DNA of 8,461 bases from Anaerolineaceae bacterium (GCA_003524305.1 DQHW01000010.1:44386-52846), one strand, 5' to 3'; positions 1-6,622 are shown, counted from the stretch's first letter. The notes: generated by a model from the letters alone, not told the origin. Translations and numbers: made by a program.

Positions 1-46
1 TCTTGCACCCCATGCAAGCGCGCTAGCCGGGCTGCGCCACGCCCCG
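1..46 (-). tRNA. tRNA-Pro (anticodon GGG), 5' part, cut by window edge
   Basis: Read on the minus strand from 46 to 1, the sequence folds as the first 46 nt of a tRNA. The 5' acceptor strand is CGGGGCG, followed by TG. The D arm is GCGC-AGCCCGGCTA-GCGC, then a single G. The anticodon stem CTTGC/GCAAG pairs perfectly around the loop ATGGGGT, which places GGG at positions 34-36 and so decodes CCC proline codons. The variable loop, T arm and 3' acceptor strand lie beyond the left edge, so acceptor pairing cannot be tested. A 5' C at position 1 fits bacterial tRNA-Pro. It has its own promoter at 60-88. Confidence 0.85.
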
Positions 47-59
47 AACAACGAGCAGA

Positions 60-88
60 ATTATAGCCGTCTTCGCTTGTTTTGACAA
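60..88 (-). promoter_or_regulatory. Sigma70-type promoter of the tRNA-Pro gene
   Basis: On the minus strand a -35 box TTGTCA (88-83, five of six consensus bases) is followed by a 17-nt spacer and a perfect -10 box TATAAT (65-60). Transcription would start around 52-54, leaving a short leader of about 6-8 nt before the tRNA at 46. The promoter lies between the MFS stop codon and the tRNA and overlaps an inverted repeat (66-108). Confidence 0.75.
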
Positions 89-108
89 TACCTGAAGCGA
101 AGATCGGC
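66..108 (-). repeat. Inverted repeat between MFS gene and tRNA-Pro, possible terminator
   Basis: The arms 66-78 (GCCGTCTTCGCTT) and 95-108 (AAGCGAAGATCGGC) are reverse complements apart from a one-base bulge, with a 16-nt loop. It starts 13 nt beyond the end of the MFS frame, so in the minus-strand transcript it would form a strong hairpin. Only TATAATTCTG follows the hairpin and there is no proper U tract, so intrinsic termination would be weak. The same bases contain the spacer and -35 box of the tRNA promoter, so a regulatory role is possible. Confidence 0.5.
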
Positions 109-120
109 TGATTATTTAAG

Positions 121-1461
121 CTAAACCTGGTGTGCTTTGATTAACTCTTCTCGCCGATCTGCCATCTGAGCCCGGATCTTGGCGGCATCTTTTGGATAAG
201 TAAAATAAAAGAGGGTAAAGCCGATGCCGCAAATGATCCATGGAAAGGGGATTGTCCACAACAGCGCGTTAGTTAGACCGATCTTGACGGCCAGGGCACC
301 GGCAATCATGCTTGAGAAGGCAGATAAGCCGCCTTCAATCAAGTTGACCATCGAATAAGCACTGGAACGCCTCTCAGGCGGCACAACAGCCTGCATCATG
401 GGTTGTTTGGCTCCGGTTCCAGGCCAGCCCACCAGCAGCGCGGTCATGAAAGCCCAGCTTAAAAAGAGACCGAAACTCATCTGCGGACCGTATTTGATTA
501 GCACAAACATAAGCGGCACGCCCACAAAAACGGAAAATTGTCCGATGATGGTGCGGCCGTATTTGGGATTTTTCTTTTCAGCATAGTCGCCGATAATGCC
601 GCCGACAAAATTACTGATCGCTGCTCCAATGACCACAAATGCGAACACAATGGGGGCGCTGCCTTTGGGATCAGTCAAAGAAATTGAATTGGCAAAACCT
701 AATTCATTTACCATCCAGTTGATCAGAAACACACCCATCACCACCCACGGCATGGAACCTGTGACACCTTGAATGATGGCTGCCCAAATAGTGGGGATCT
801 TTAAAGTTTCGATCATGTCTTTGACATTGATCTTATAGCGGCCTTCATCTGCTTTAGTGATAATGCCTTGCAGCTCCGGTTCGGATGATCCACGCGTGGG
901 TTCTTCAACAAACAGCAGAATCACGAATCCGGTCAAGATGCTGGCAATGCCAAGACCGATAAAGCCCCATTTCCATAAATCTGCGGTAGCCACAAATCCA
1001 AGTGCGATAACGCCGATGACCGTGCCTAAAAGGCCAATTAAACTGATCATGCCAAGGGCGCGCCCGCGTTTGTCTTGAGAAAAATGGTCTCCCAAGAGTG
1101 AAAAAGTCGCGGGCATCAGGCATCCCAGTCCGAGACCCGAGATGATGCGGATGATCATCAATCCCGTGAATGATGGCATCAAACCCACCAGGATGGTCCA
1201 GATGCCCCAGATGCCAGTACCGAAGAATAAAACCTTCTTGCGGGACCATTTATCCGAAGCGTAGCCCCAAAACGGTGCACTGACCGTTTGAGTAATGCTG
1301 CGAAGGGTTTCCATAAGGCCGATTAAGGCTAAATTAACCCCAAAAATCTGAACAATGATTGGGGTCAACACGCCCATTGATTGGCTTTCACCTGAATCTA
1401 CCAGGTTACCCAATCCCAGGGCAAATAAGGTGCGGCCTGACTTTTTGTGTTCACCTTTCAT
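121..1461 (-). CDS. MFS transporter, 446 aa, substrate unknown
   Basis: This is an inner-membrane permease of the major facilitator superfamily that probably moves a small molecule by proton or solute coupling. The protein shows about twelve hydrophobic segments. The family's loop 2-3 motif is present as GYASDKWSRKK (residues about 66-76 from the ATG), with a second charged loop DKRGRALG near 130. A long hydrophilic stretch after TM6 (about 186-220) matches the usual central cytoplasmic loop. An upstream in-frame GTG at 1473 exists, but the Shine-Dalgarno GGAGGG (1471-1466) overlaps it and sits 4 nt before the ATG at 1461, so ATG is chosen. The gene is downstream of a probable terminator and so is probably not in the same transcription unit as the radical SAM cluster, though readthrough is possible. 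The substrate cannot be told from the sequence. A role in exporting a cluster product is only a guess. Confidence 0.9.
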   Translation of the reverse strand: MKGEHKKSGRTLFALGLGNLVDSGESQSMGVLTPIIVQIFGVNLALIGLMETLRSITQTVSAPFWGYASDKWSRKKVLFFGTGIWGIWTILVGLMPSFTGLMIIRIISGLGLGCLMPATFSLLGDHFSQDKRGRALGMISLIGLLGTVIGVIALGFVATADLWKWGFIGLGIASILTGFVILLFVEEPTRGSSEPELQGIITKADEGRYKINVKDMIETLKIPTIWAAIIQGVTGSMPWVVMGVFLINWMVNELGFANSISLTDPKGSAPIVFAFVVIGAAISNFVGGIIGDYAEKKNPKYGRTIIGQFSVFVGVPLMFVLIKYGPQMSFGLFLSWAFMTALLVGWPGTGAKQPMMQAVVPPERRSSAYSMVNLIEGGLSAFSSMIAGALAVKIGLTNALLWTIPFPWIICGIGFTLFYFTYPKDAAKIRAQMADRREELIKAHQV

Positions 1462-1490
1462 GAAACCCTCCACGTTTAAGGTATAAAAAG

Positions 1491-1537
1491 AGGTCAGAAA
1501 ACATTCGCAATGTGAGCAATAATGTGTTCTCTGACCT
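1491..1537 (-). terminator. Probable intrinsic terminator at the end of the radical SAM cluster
   Basis: AGGTCAGA (1491-1498) pairs perfectly with TCTGACCT (1530-1537). An inner pair ACATT (1501-1505)/AATGT (1521-1525) extends the stem across a small asymmetric internal loop, and the apical loop is 15 nt. Read on the minus strand, the hairpin is followed directly by CTTTTTATACC, a U-rich tract. It lies about 65 nt past the methyltransferase stop and 20 nt before the MFS ribosome-binding site. Because no clear MFS promoter was found between it and the MFS start, the palindrome could instead be an operator or a partial attenuator. Confidence 0.6.
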
Positions 1538-1602
1538 ACGGCATTCAGTTTATTACCAAACCCAAATACGGATAAGTGACATTTGACCTGAATTGTAATA
1601 TA

Positions 1603-2346
1603 TTAGTAATCTTTCTTGCCGTAGGCATAAAACGTTGGCACCCACCTGACCCTTGAACCGTTTTGTTGGGCAGACAAATCGAGTTGTCGAAATTTTTCCA
1701 ATTCTTTTTCTGACGAAATAGGCTCAAGGTCATTCTCCAAAATCTTCCATTCAGAATCAAACCACTCAGGTAGTTTATCAGATTTCGCTTGAAAACCTGT
1801 TATCCCATATTGGATACCAGTGAAACCGGCTTGATGAAGTTGAGTTGAGAGCAGACGACCGGCCATGGGATTTGCGCCTTGTTGGATGAGGGATATGGTC
1901 TGCAGTTCGCCCAATTGCCACAATTCCTGAGGGCTGTCTATCCGCGCCAGGTAATCCGGTTCGGCCAATGCAACAAAAATCCCTCCCGGTTTGATTACCC
2001 GTTTGATCTCTTTCAACGCCTTAACAGGTTCACGCAGCCATAAAAACAGGTAGTGCGCCAAAACAAAATCGAAATGGTCTTTGATGAAGGGTAAATCATA
2101 GACATCAGAACACCCATAATGGGTGTTAGTATCAAGTTTTTTGGCAGCCTGAACACGATCAAACTGGATATCAATGCCTGTCGCCTGAATACGTGTGTAT
2201 TCTTTCATTTCCGAGGTGATAACACCTGTCCCGCATCCAACTTCAAGGACGCGGGACTTTTCATTGATTCCAACTTGCTGATAAAGGTATCGGCGCAGTT
2301 CTTGGGTCCACCCTGCCTGGACGGTGAACCGTTCATGCCAATCCAT
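1603..2346 (-). CDS. Class I SAM-dependent methyltransferase, 247 aa
   Basis: This is a soluble methyltransferase with the Rossmann-like fold of the Methyltransf_11/25 type. SAM-binding motif I is VLEVGCGTG (residues 33-41), and the acidic end of strand 2 is TGIDI with Asp59. The strand-4 region is FDFVLAHYLFLWL, and KPGG lies at 119-122, followed by the AEPDY segment. The target is not shown by the sequence. Two starts are possible: GTG at 2355, inside the end of the upstream frame and without a Shine-Dalgarno, or ATG at 2346, one base after that frame's TAA stop. ATG is chosen because GTGGA sits a few bases upstream and TAA-T-ATG is a typical coupling arrangement. Tight coupling to the radical SAM pseudoenzyme suggests co-expression, and so a possible role in modifying the same substrate or a cofactor (inference). 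A probable terminator follows it. Confidence 0.85.
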   Translation of the reverse strand: MDWHERFTVQAGWTQELRRYLYQQVGINEKSRVLEVGCGTGVITSEMKEYTRIQATGIDIQFDRVQAAKKLDTNTHYGCSDVYDLPFIKDHFDFVLAHYLFLWLREPVKALKEIKRVIKPGGIFVALAEPDYLARIDSPQELWQLGELQTISLIQQGANPMAGRLLSTQLHQAGFTGIQYGITGFQAKSDKLPEWFDSEWKILENDLEPISSEKELEKFRQLDLSAQQNGSRVRWVPTFYAYGKKDY

Positions 2347-2347
2347 A

Positions 2348-3523
2348 TTATCCACGGCGTGAAATTTTAGCCTGAGCCCAAATTCTGTTCCACGGATCGG
2401 TCAGGAAGTTGCCAAGAACCGCTTCCTTGCCCTGACCAGCCAGAACATCGCCGTCAGGTTCGACATACAGCCAGCTTGAGCCAGCCCCATCCGTACGTAC
2501 TTCACCCATTTCCAATTCAAGGGCAATTGGGTTGAATGAAGAATAAGGTACGGGCAGATCCCAGACTAGTGAGAAGCCGGCTTCAACCGCTTTTTGAGTA
2601 TATTGCGGAAGTGATTTCCATAATTCCTGTGAGTCTGCACTTAATGAAAATGATTTCACCTGCAAGCCTGCAAGTTTTTTGAGAGTTTTATCGTAATCCG
2701 CTTTATTGCGGTCGTTCAAGGTGAGGTGAACCGTCAGGAAGATATCTTCAGCAATGACGTCTCTGATGGCCTCCCATGATTGATCATTAAACGGATTGAG
2801 CACGATCATCAAGTGGTCCAGCCCGGCCTGTAGTAATTGGTGCAGGTAATCTTTTTCAGTTAATCGGCTGCCGTCAGTAATTAATCCGCTTACCTGGCCA
2901 AGTTCCTGGGTGAATTGCACTAATTCCGGGATATCCGGACGCAAGGTCGGTTCTCCGCCAGTGAAAATCACATGGGGAATGCCTGCATCCCAGGCATTTT
3001 TGAGCACTTGTTTCCACTCTTCTTTGTCCAGGGAACGTTTGACCCGATCATTCGGTGCATAGACGCTGTTGGAACCTTCAACAACTTGATAGGTGAGGGC
3101 GCAATCCAAACGCATGGGTGCAGAAAGACTTTCATCGTTTGCATCAACGCGTTCCATATCCAAAAAAGTTTCCGGGTCGAGATCGGGGGTGGATACCAAC
3201 GACTCCAACCGTTCTTTGAAATCATGAAAGTCCGAAATGGCTTCATCCGAAGTGACGCGATATCGTTTCATCATTTCCACAGTAATAGTATCAATTGGAG
3301 TTTCTTTAATCAAATGATAGGCATACTCCACTGCGGTGGCATTCAGATGCAAAATGGTACTGGCGTTGATGATTAACAGTCCCGTGCCTTTTTCATCAAT
3401 GCGAAGGTGCAATCGATAGGTTGGTCCGGTATCCAGCTTTAGCATGGACTGATAATTTCCAGCTGGAATTGGTTTGGGAGTATAGAGAATGTTGTCGATA
3501 AAAGTATTAATCCTGGCTTTCAT
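2348..3523 (-). CDS. Cysteine-less radical SAM/SPASM paralogue with PqqD-like domain (probable pseudoenzyme), 391 aa
   Basis: It aligns along its length with the upstream 444-aa radical SAM protein. Residues about 37-110 are the same PqqD-like domain (LHLRIDEKGTGLLIINA at 38-54). The radical SAM core follows, with a near-identical GIPHVIFTGGEPTLR segment (181-195). The iron-sulfur motif is gone: where the paralogue has CNNACAHC, this protein has VVEGSNSV, so the three cluster cysteines are Val147, Ser151 and Val154. The SPASM region survives only as EPDGDV and LGNFLTDPWNRIW (355-382), and the terminal four-cysteine motif is missing. The whole protein has a single cysteine (Cys141). The frame is intact, with a strong Shine-Dalgarno GGAGGG (3533-3528) 4 nt before the ATG, so it looks maintained, not decayed. 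It cannot do radical SAM chemistry by the usual mechanism. It may bind substrate or scaffold the active enzyme (inference). It starts 24 nt after the upstream stop. Confidence 0.9.
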   Translation of the reverse strand: MKARINTFIDNILYTPKPIPAGNYQSMLKLDTGPTYRLHLRIDEKGTGLLIINASTILHLNATAVEYAYHLIKETPIDTITVEMMKRYRVTSDEAISDFHDFKERLESLVSTPDLDPETFLDMERVDANDESLSAPMRLDCALTYQVVEGSNSVYAPNDRVKRSLDKEEWKQVLKNAWDAGIPHVIFTGGEPTLRPDIPELVQFTQELGQVSGLITDGSRLTEKDYLHQLLQAGLDHLMIVLNPFNDQSWEAIRDVIAEDIFLTVHLTLNDRNKADYDKTLKKLAGLQVKSFSLSADSQELWKSLPQYTQKAVEAGFSLVWDLPVPYSSFNPIALELEMGEVRTDGAGSSWLYVEPDGDVLAGQGKEAVLGNFLTDPWNRIWAQAKISRRG

Positions 3524-3547
3524 TTTTCCCTCCGGGTAGATCTGGGT

Positions 3548-4882
3548 TTAATTCACCTTTGCAGACAACGGACATCCGCCGCCGCATTCACTTAAAAGCG
3601 TGCAATCATTACATTTTTCGGGCAAGTTGTGGCGTTCACGCAGCGATACTGCCAGGTCATGATTCCAAATATCGTCCCATGGTTGAGTCAAGATATTCCC
3701 AAGCGATTGATAATACGACTGGCATGGGATGACATCGCCATTGGGTTCAATACACATGTTATACAATGCAGCCGTACATCCTTTTACACCCAAACCCATC
3801 TGAACCGGGTCGAAATTGCAGTATTGTGTCGGGGTGTACCAGATTAAGCGTTGTTGATATTTGTCAGTGATAACCTGTGCCGTTTCGAGAATGGGTTGAA
3901 GTTCAGTTTCAGATAGGCCTGTGCCGACTGTGGCGCCGTGCCCTGAATAGATCAGTGCATTCAGACCAATGGTTTTCAAACCCAGTTGGCCAAGAAATTC
4001 GAGGGTTTCAGGTATGGCTGCTTTGTTGTGCGTGAGCATGGTTGTATTGGTCATCACGTAGAAGTTTGAATCGACCGTGTTCTTTAAACCTTCAATGGTC
4101 TCTTGCCAGGCGCCAGTATGGCAGACCATTTGATCGTGAATCTCGGGGATGTGCGATTCAAAAGTAATCTGTACGTGATCCAAACCGGCATCCACCAGAT
4201 GTTGAAGATATGCCTTGTCTTTGAGTTTCCGTCCGTTGGTGTTGATGCCGGTAATCTGTCCATTTGCTTCAGCATGGCGGATCAAGTCAGGCAGGTCTTC
4301 GCGCAAAGTGGGTTCGCCGCCAGTGAAAACGATGTGGGGAATACCGATTTTCCACAGATCATCCAAAATTTTGAACCATTCTTCAGTTTTAAGTTCAGGG
4401 TAGTTACGCGGACGTCCGTTGTAACAGTGCGCACAAGCGTTGTTACAGCGGTAGGTGACAGCCAGATCCATGCGATAGGGCGCCGACGGCCGGGATGAGA
4501 AAGGTGCGGTTGTCTCTAAATCAAGTTCACAAATCGGGCAGGATTCATTTGAGATTAATGCAAGAAGCTGATCTTGAATGATGCCGTAATCAGATATGAG
4601 AAGATCTCTGGGGGCGTTAAATTTCTTGCTTAATTTGCCAGCGGCCTGAGCGGATGGGGTTTCGTTGAGTGCAAGAAACATCATGGCTGCAGCAGTGGGG
4701 TTGAGCTGATAAACACGGTTGGCATTGATGATCAATAAACCTGAACCATCTTTATCCAACCTTAAATGAAGCCTTGATTTTTCAACTTCTGTTTGGCGAA
4801 GAAAGTGATACACACCAGCAGCAGGAAGTTCCACTGCTGGTGTTTTGGTTTTAGCTGAAGAAAAATAGTTAAGCAGATTCAT
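3548..4882 (-). CDS. Radical SAM/SPASM maturase with N-terminal PqqD-like (RRE) domain, 444 aa
   Basis: This is a predicted cytosolic iron-sulfur enzyme that cleaves SAM to a 5'-deoxyadenosyl radical to modify a peptide or protein. Residues about 36-112 resemble PqqD, the winged-helix RiPP recognition element that binds substrate leaders. A Cys115-x2-Cys118 pair lies in the linker. The radical SAM core starts near 137 with Cys146-x3-Cys150-x2-Cys153, and GGEP at 188-191 contacts SAM. The SPASM region shows Cys369-x12-Gly-x4-Cys387, an extra Cys377, and a canonical C-x2-C-x5-C-x3-C (Cys424, 427, 433, 437). The usual last SPASM cysteine after this motif is absent, because the protein ends at residue 444. 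The gene starts 12 nt after the stop of the Cys-Ala-tailed membrane protein with no Shine-Dalgarno, which suggests translational coupling. That neighbour is its most likely substrate (inference). The bond formed, for example a thioether, is unknown. Confidence 0.93.
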   Translation of the reverse strand: MNLLNYFSSAKTKTPAVELPAAGVYHFLRQTEVEKSRLHLRLDKDGSGLLIINANRVYQLNPTAAAMMFLALNETPSAQAAGKLSKKFNAPRDLLISDYGIIQDQLLALISNESCPICELDLETTAPFSSRPSAPYRMDLAVTYRCNNACAHCYNGRPRNYPELKTEEWFKILDDLWKIGIPHIVFTGGEPTLREDLPDLIRHAEANGQITGINTNGRKLKDKAYLQHLVDAGLDHVQITFESHIPEIHDQMVCHTGAWQETIEGLKNTVDSNFYVMTNTTMLTHNKAAIPETLEFLGQLGLKTIGLNALIYSGHGATVGTGLSETELQPILETAQVITDKYQQRLIWYTPTQYCNFDPVQMGLGVKGCTAALYNMCIEPNGDVIPCQSYYQSLGNILTQPWDDIWNHDLAVSLRERHNLPEKCNDCTLLSECGGGCPLSAKVN

Positions 4883-4894
4883 CGGGTCAACAAA

Positions 4895-6622
4895 CTACCG
4901 TCCGCCGCCGGCACAAGCGCAGGCACAACCCGCACAGGCACAAGCACAGGCGCAGGAGCGTCCGCCGCTTGAACCACCGCCGCCAGAACTACGATACGTG
5001 GATGGAGGAGGAGGTGGATTGGTCACGTTGGTAACGCCGCTGGTGAAACCAGACAGACCGCCCATCACCTTGGATGAGAAGTTGGAGACGCTGCCAACCA
5101 CGGATGCTGCAAAAGCAGAACCCGGCATGGTGGGCATTGAGACGGAGTGTCCGCCTGAAGTGGAGAGTGGCGGGGGTGTCGCGCCGCCAAGCGTGCCTGT
5201 ATTGAATGAAGGCCGCACAAAAGTGGGGTCATAACGCCACCACCATGAAGGGGCAGGAATGATCATGGGGCCGCTGAACACATTTTGGGTGCGATCTTCA
5301 TATTTTTTATCCAGCATGGTCCAATCCATGACCTCTTCGTAGACTTGGGCTTTGACTTCAGGTGTTCCGGCAGTTTCTACTTGCGTCCAGGCGCGTCTCA
5401 TGATGTCTTCATAAAAAGCGAGAGTTTCTTTACGGCTGAATCCTTTCATCTTCTCGCCAACGCTTTTGATCAGGTTGACCATCATGGCTTGCAGCAGTTT
5501 CTTGCGGGGAGCAGTGGCTTTTTCGGCAAATGCTGCCAGAAAATCAGTTTCATATCCATATAATTCAGGGGGAACCGGGGAGGATGCTTTAATATCCAAT
5601 GGATCTTTGTTGACCACTTCTGCTGCATTTTTCTTGAGCAGACCAAAGAGCACCATGGTAAAGATTTTGTCCATGGGTTGTTCCATCAAAACGGCCGCTT
5701 CAACTGAAGTCAAACCACGTTTCACGCCGTGGCCTTCCACAGAAATTTTTGGCGGCAGGTATGCCATCTTGCGTTTCTTGGCGCCAATGGTAGCCGAATA
5801 TATGATCAATGCGAAGAAACCTGCAAACCCTAGACAGAAGATGAGCGGACAAAGGCTGTCGAGGTTGAAGCTGGTGCTATTGCCGCCAGATGAAGAAGGC
5901 GGAACATAAGCTTCTTGAACCACGGCTCCTTCGGCAAGATAACGTGCAGGGAAGCTGGTGCCGAAAGTATATTGGGTATAGGTATTGGCGGTTTCTTCGA
6001 CCCATGTATAGAAAATGCGGTCCTCTGCTGTGATCATGGATTCAGGTGCATTATCTGCGTTGGGCCATTCATCTGGGATGTAATAACGAGATTCACCGTC
6101 TTTAATCCCGGGGGGAAGTAAGAATGTAAATTGGTAATTGGTATCGCCGTAGCAATACTGACGGTCATACCAGTTGGGTGAGAATTTTAAACTGGCATAG
6201 TCTTCAGTTTCAGTTTCAGTAGCGGGATAGATGACTGTCTTGACGTTAGTGATGTAGGCATGCACTTTGCCAGTGCCGCCGGCCGGGATTTCATTGGATT
6301 CAAGGTATAGAGATATACCCGGAGAAACAATATCAGAATTGGTGATGCGGCTTATTTGAATGCCATCAACCTCAGCGGTGATGTTGCGTAATTCGTAATC
6401 ATAATTTGGCAGGCCAATATCCACGATATCAATGGCATGAGCGCCAGAATCGTTTAGAAAGGTCATGGTGTAATCAATGTTAATCGAGCCGTCATTGTTG
6501 ACCGACACCACCACTGCTTGTTCAGGAACCTGAAACCTGTAATCTTGTGCATAAACTGGAGAAGCACTTCCTGCCAGCATGATCAAGATCAAGAAGATAC
6601 AGATATATCTTAAAACTCTCAT
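4895..6622 (-). CDS. DUF2207-like membrane protein with C-terminal Cys-Ala repeat tail, candidate maturase substrate, 575 aa
   Basis: The N-terminus is a signal peptide (residues 1-25, hydrophobic core CIFLILIMLAG, likely cleavage after VYA). Residues 26-250 form a beta-rich extracytoplasmic domain of DUF2207 type. A transmembrane segment spans about 257-277 and is followed by the basic stop AKKRK. The cytoplasmic half contains a helical region (about 300-440) with RGLTSVEAAVLMEQP. After it come a low-complexity Pro/Gly/Ser linker (450-555, including PPPPP) and the tail CACACACAGCACACA (557-571) ending GGGR. The tail has seven cysteines; the rest of the protein has only four. With this topology the tail faces the cytoplasm, where the next gene's radical SAM enzyme acts. 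The start at 6622 has a strong GGGAGGG Shine-Dalgarno at 6634-6628. It sits between a zinc-ribbon membrane gene (28 nt upstream) and the maturase (12 nt downstream). The DUF2207 match is by pattern recognition and is moderately sure. The substrate role is inferred. Confidence 0.88.
   Translation of the reverse strand: MRVLRYICIFLILIMLAGSASPVYAQDYRFQVPEQAVVVSVNNDGSINIDYTMTFLNDSGAHAIDIVDIGLPNYDYELRNITAEVDGIQISRITNSDIVSPGISLYLESNEIPAGGTGKVHAYITNVKTVIYPATETETEDYASLKFSPNWYDRQYCYGDTNYQFTFLLPPGIKDGESRYYIPDEWPNADNAPESMITAEDRIFYTWVEETANTYTQYTFGTSFPARYLAEGAVVQEAYVPPSSSGGNSTSFNLDSLCPLIFCLGFAGFFALIIYSATIGAKKRKMAYLPPKISVEGHGVKRGLTSVEAAVLMEQPMDKIFTMVLFGLLKKNAAEVVNKDPLDIKASSPVPPELYGYETDFLAAFAEKATAPRKKLLQAMMVNLIKSVGEKMKGFSRKETLAFYEDIMRRAWTQVETAGTPEVKAQVYEEVMDWTMLDKKYEDRTQNVFSGPMIIPAPSWWWRYDPTFVRPSFNTGTLGGATPPPLSTSGGHSVSMPTMPGSAFAASVVGSVSNFSSKVMGGLSGFTSGVTNVTNPPPPPSTYRSSGGGGSSGGRSCACACACAGCACACAGGGR
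4904..4954 (-). other. Coding segment of the Cys-Ala repeat tail
   Basis: Seven Cys codons alternate with Ala in a 4+3 arrangement broken by one Gly, followed by Gly-Gly-Gly-Arg and a TAG stop (segment shown runs approximately from the first Cys to the Gly run). The Cys codons use both TGC and TGT, and the Ala codons use GCC, GCT and GCG in no repeating order. The DNA is therefore not a clean microsatellite, and the pattern is kept at the protein level. Such alternation resembles the core of a modified peptide or a metal-binding tail. Confidence 0.85.

Noticed and set aside
1462..1473. GTG start at 1473 for the MFS gene (450 aa)
   Set aside because: The Shine-Dalgarno GGAGGG overlaps this GTG and is correctly spaced for the ATG at 1461.
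2972..3376. 134-aa plus-strand open frame inside the pseudoenzyme gene, with a similar one at 4103-4498 inside the active copy
   Set aside because: The two arise because the sense genes are paralogues. Neither shows a motif or start signal of its own.
2348..3523. Cysteine-less radical SAM gene as a pseudogene or sequencing error
   Set aside because: The frame is open over 391 codons. The three cysteines are replaced by whole-codon changes without indels, and the start signal is strong.
4904..4954. Cys-Ala tail as a slipped DNA repeat or frameshift artefact
   Set aside because: Synonymous codons vary irregularly, the frame ends in a clean stop, and the maturase follows immediately.
5466..5909. 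147-aa plus-strand open frame inside the Cys-Ala protein gene
   Set aside because: It is an antisense shadow. The minus-strand frame has a signal peptide, a TM segment and a strong ribosome-binding site, and this one shows none of these.
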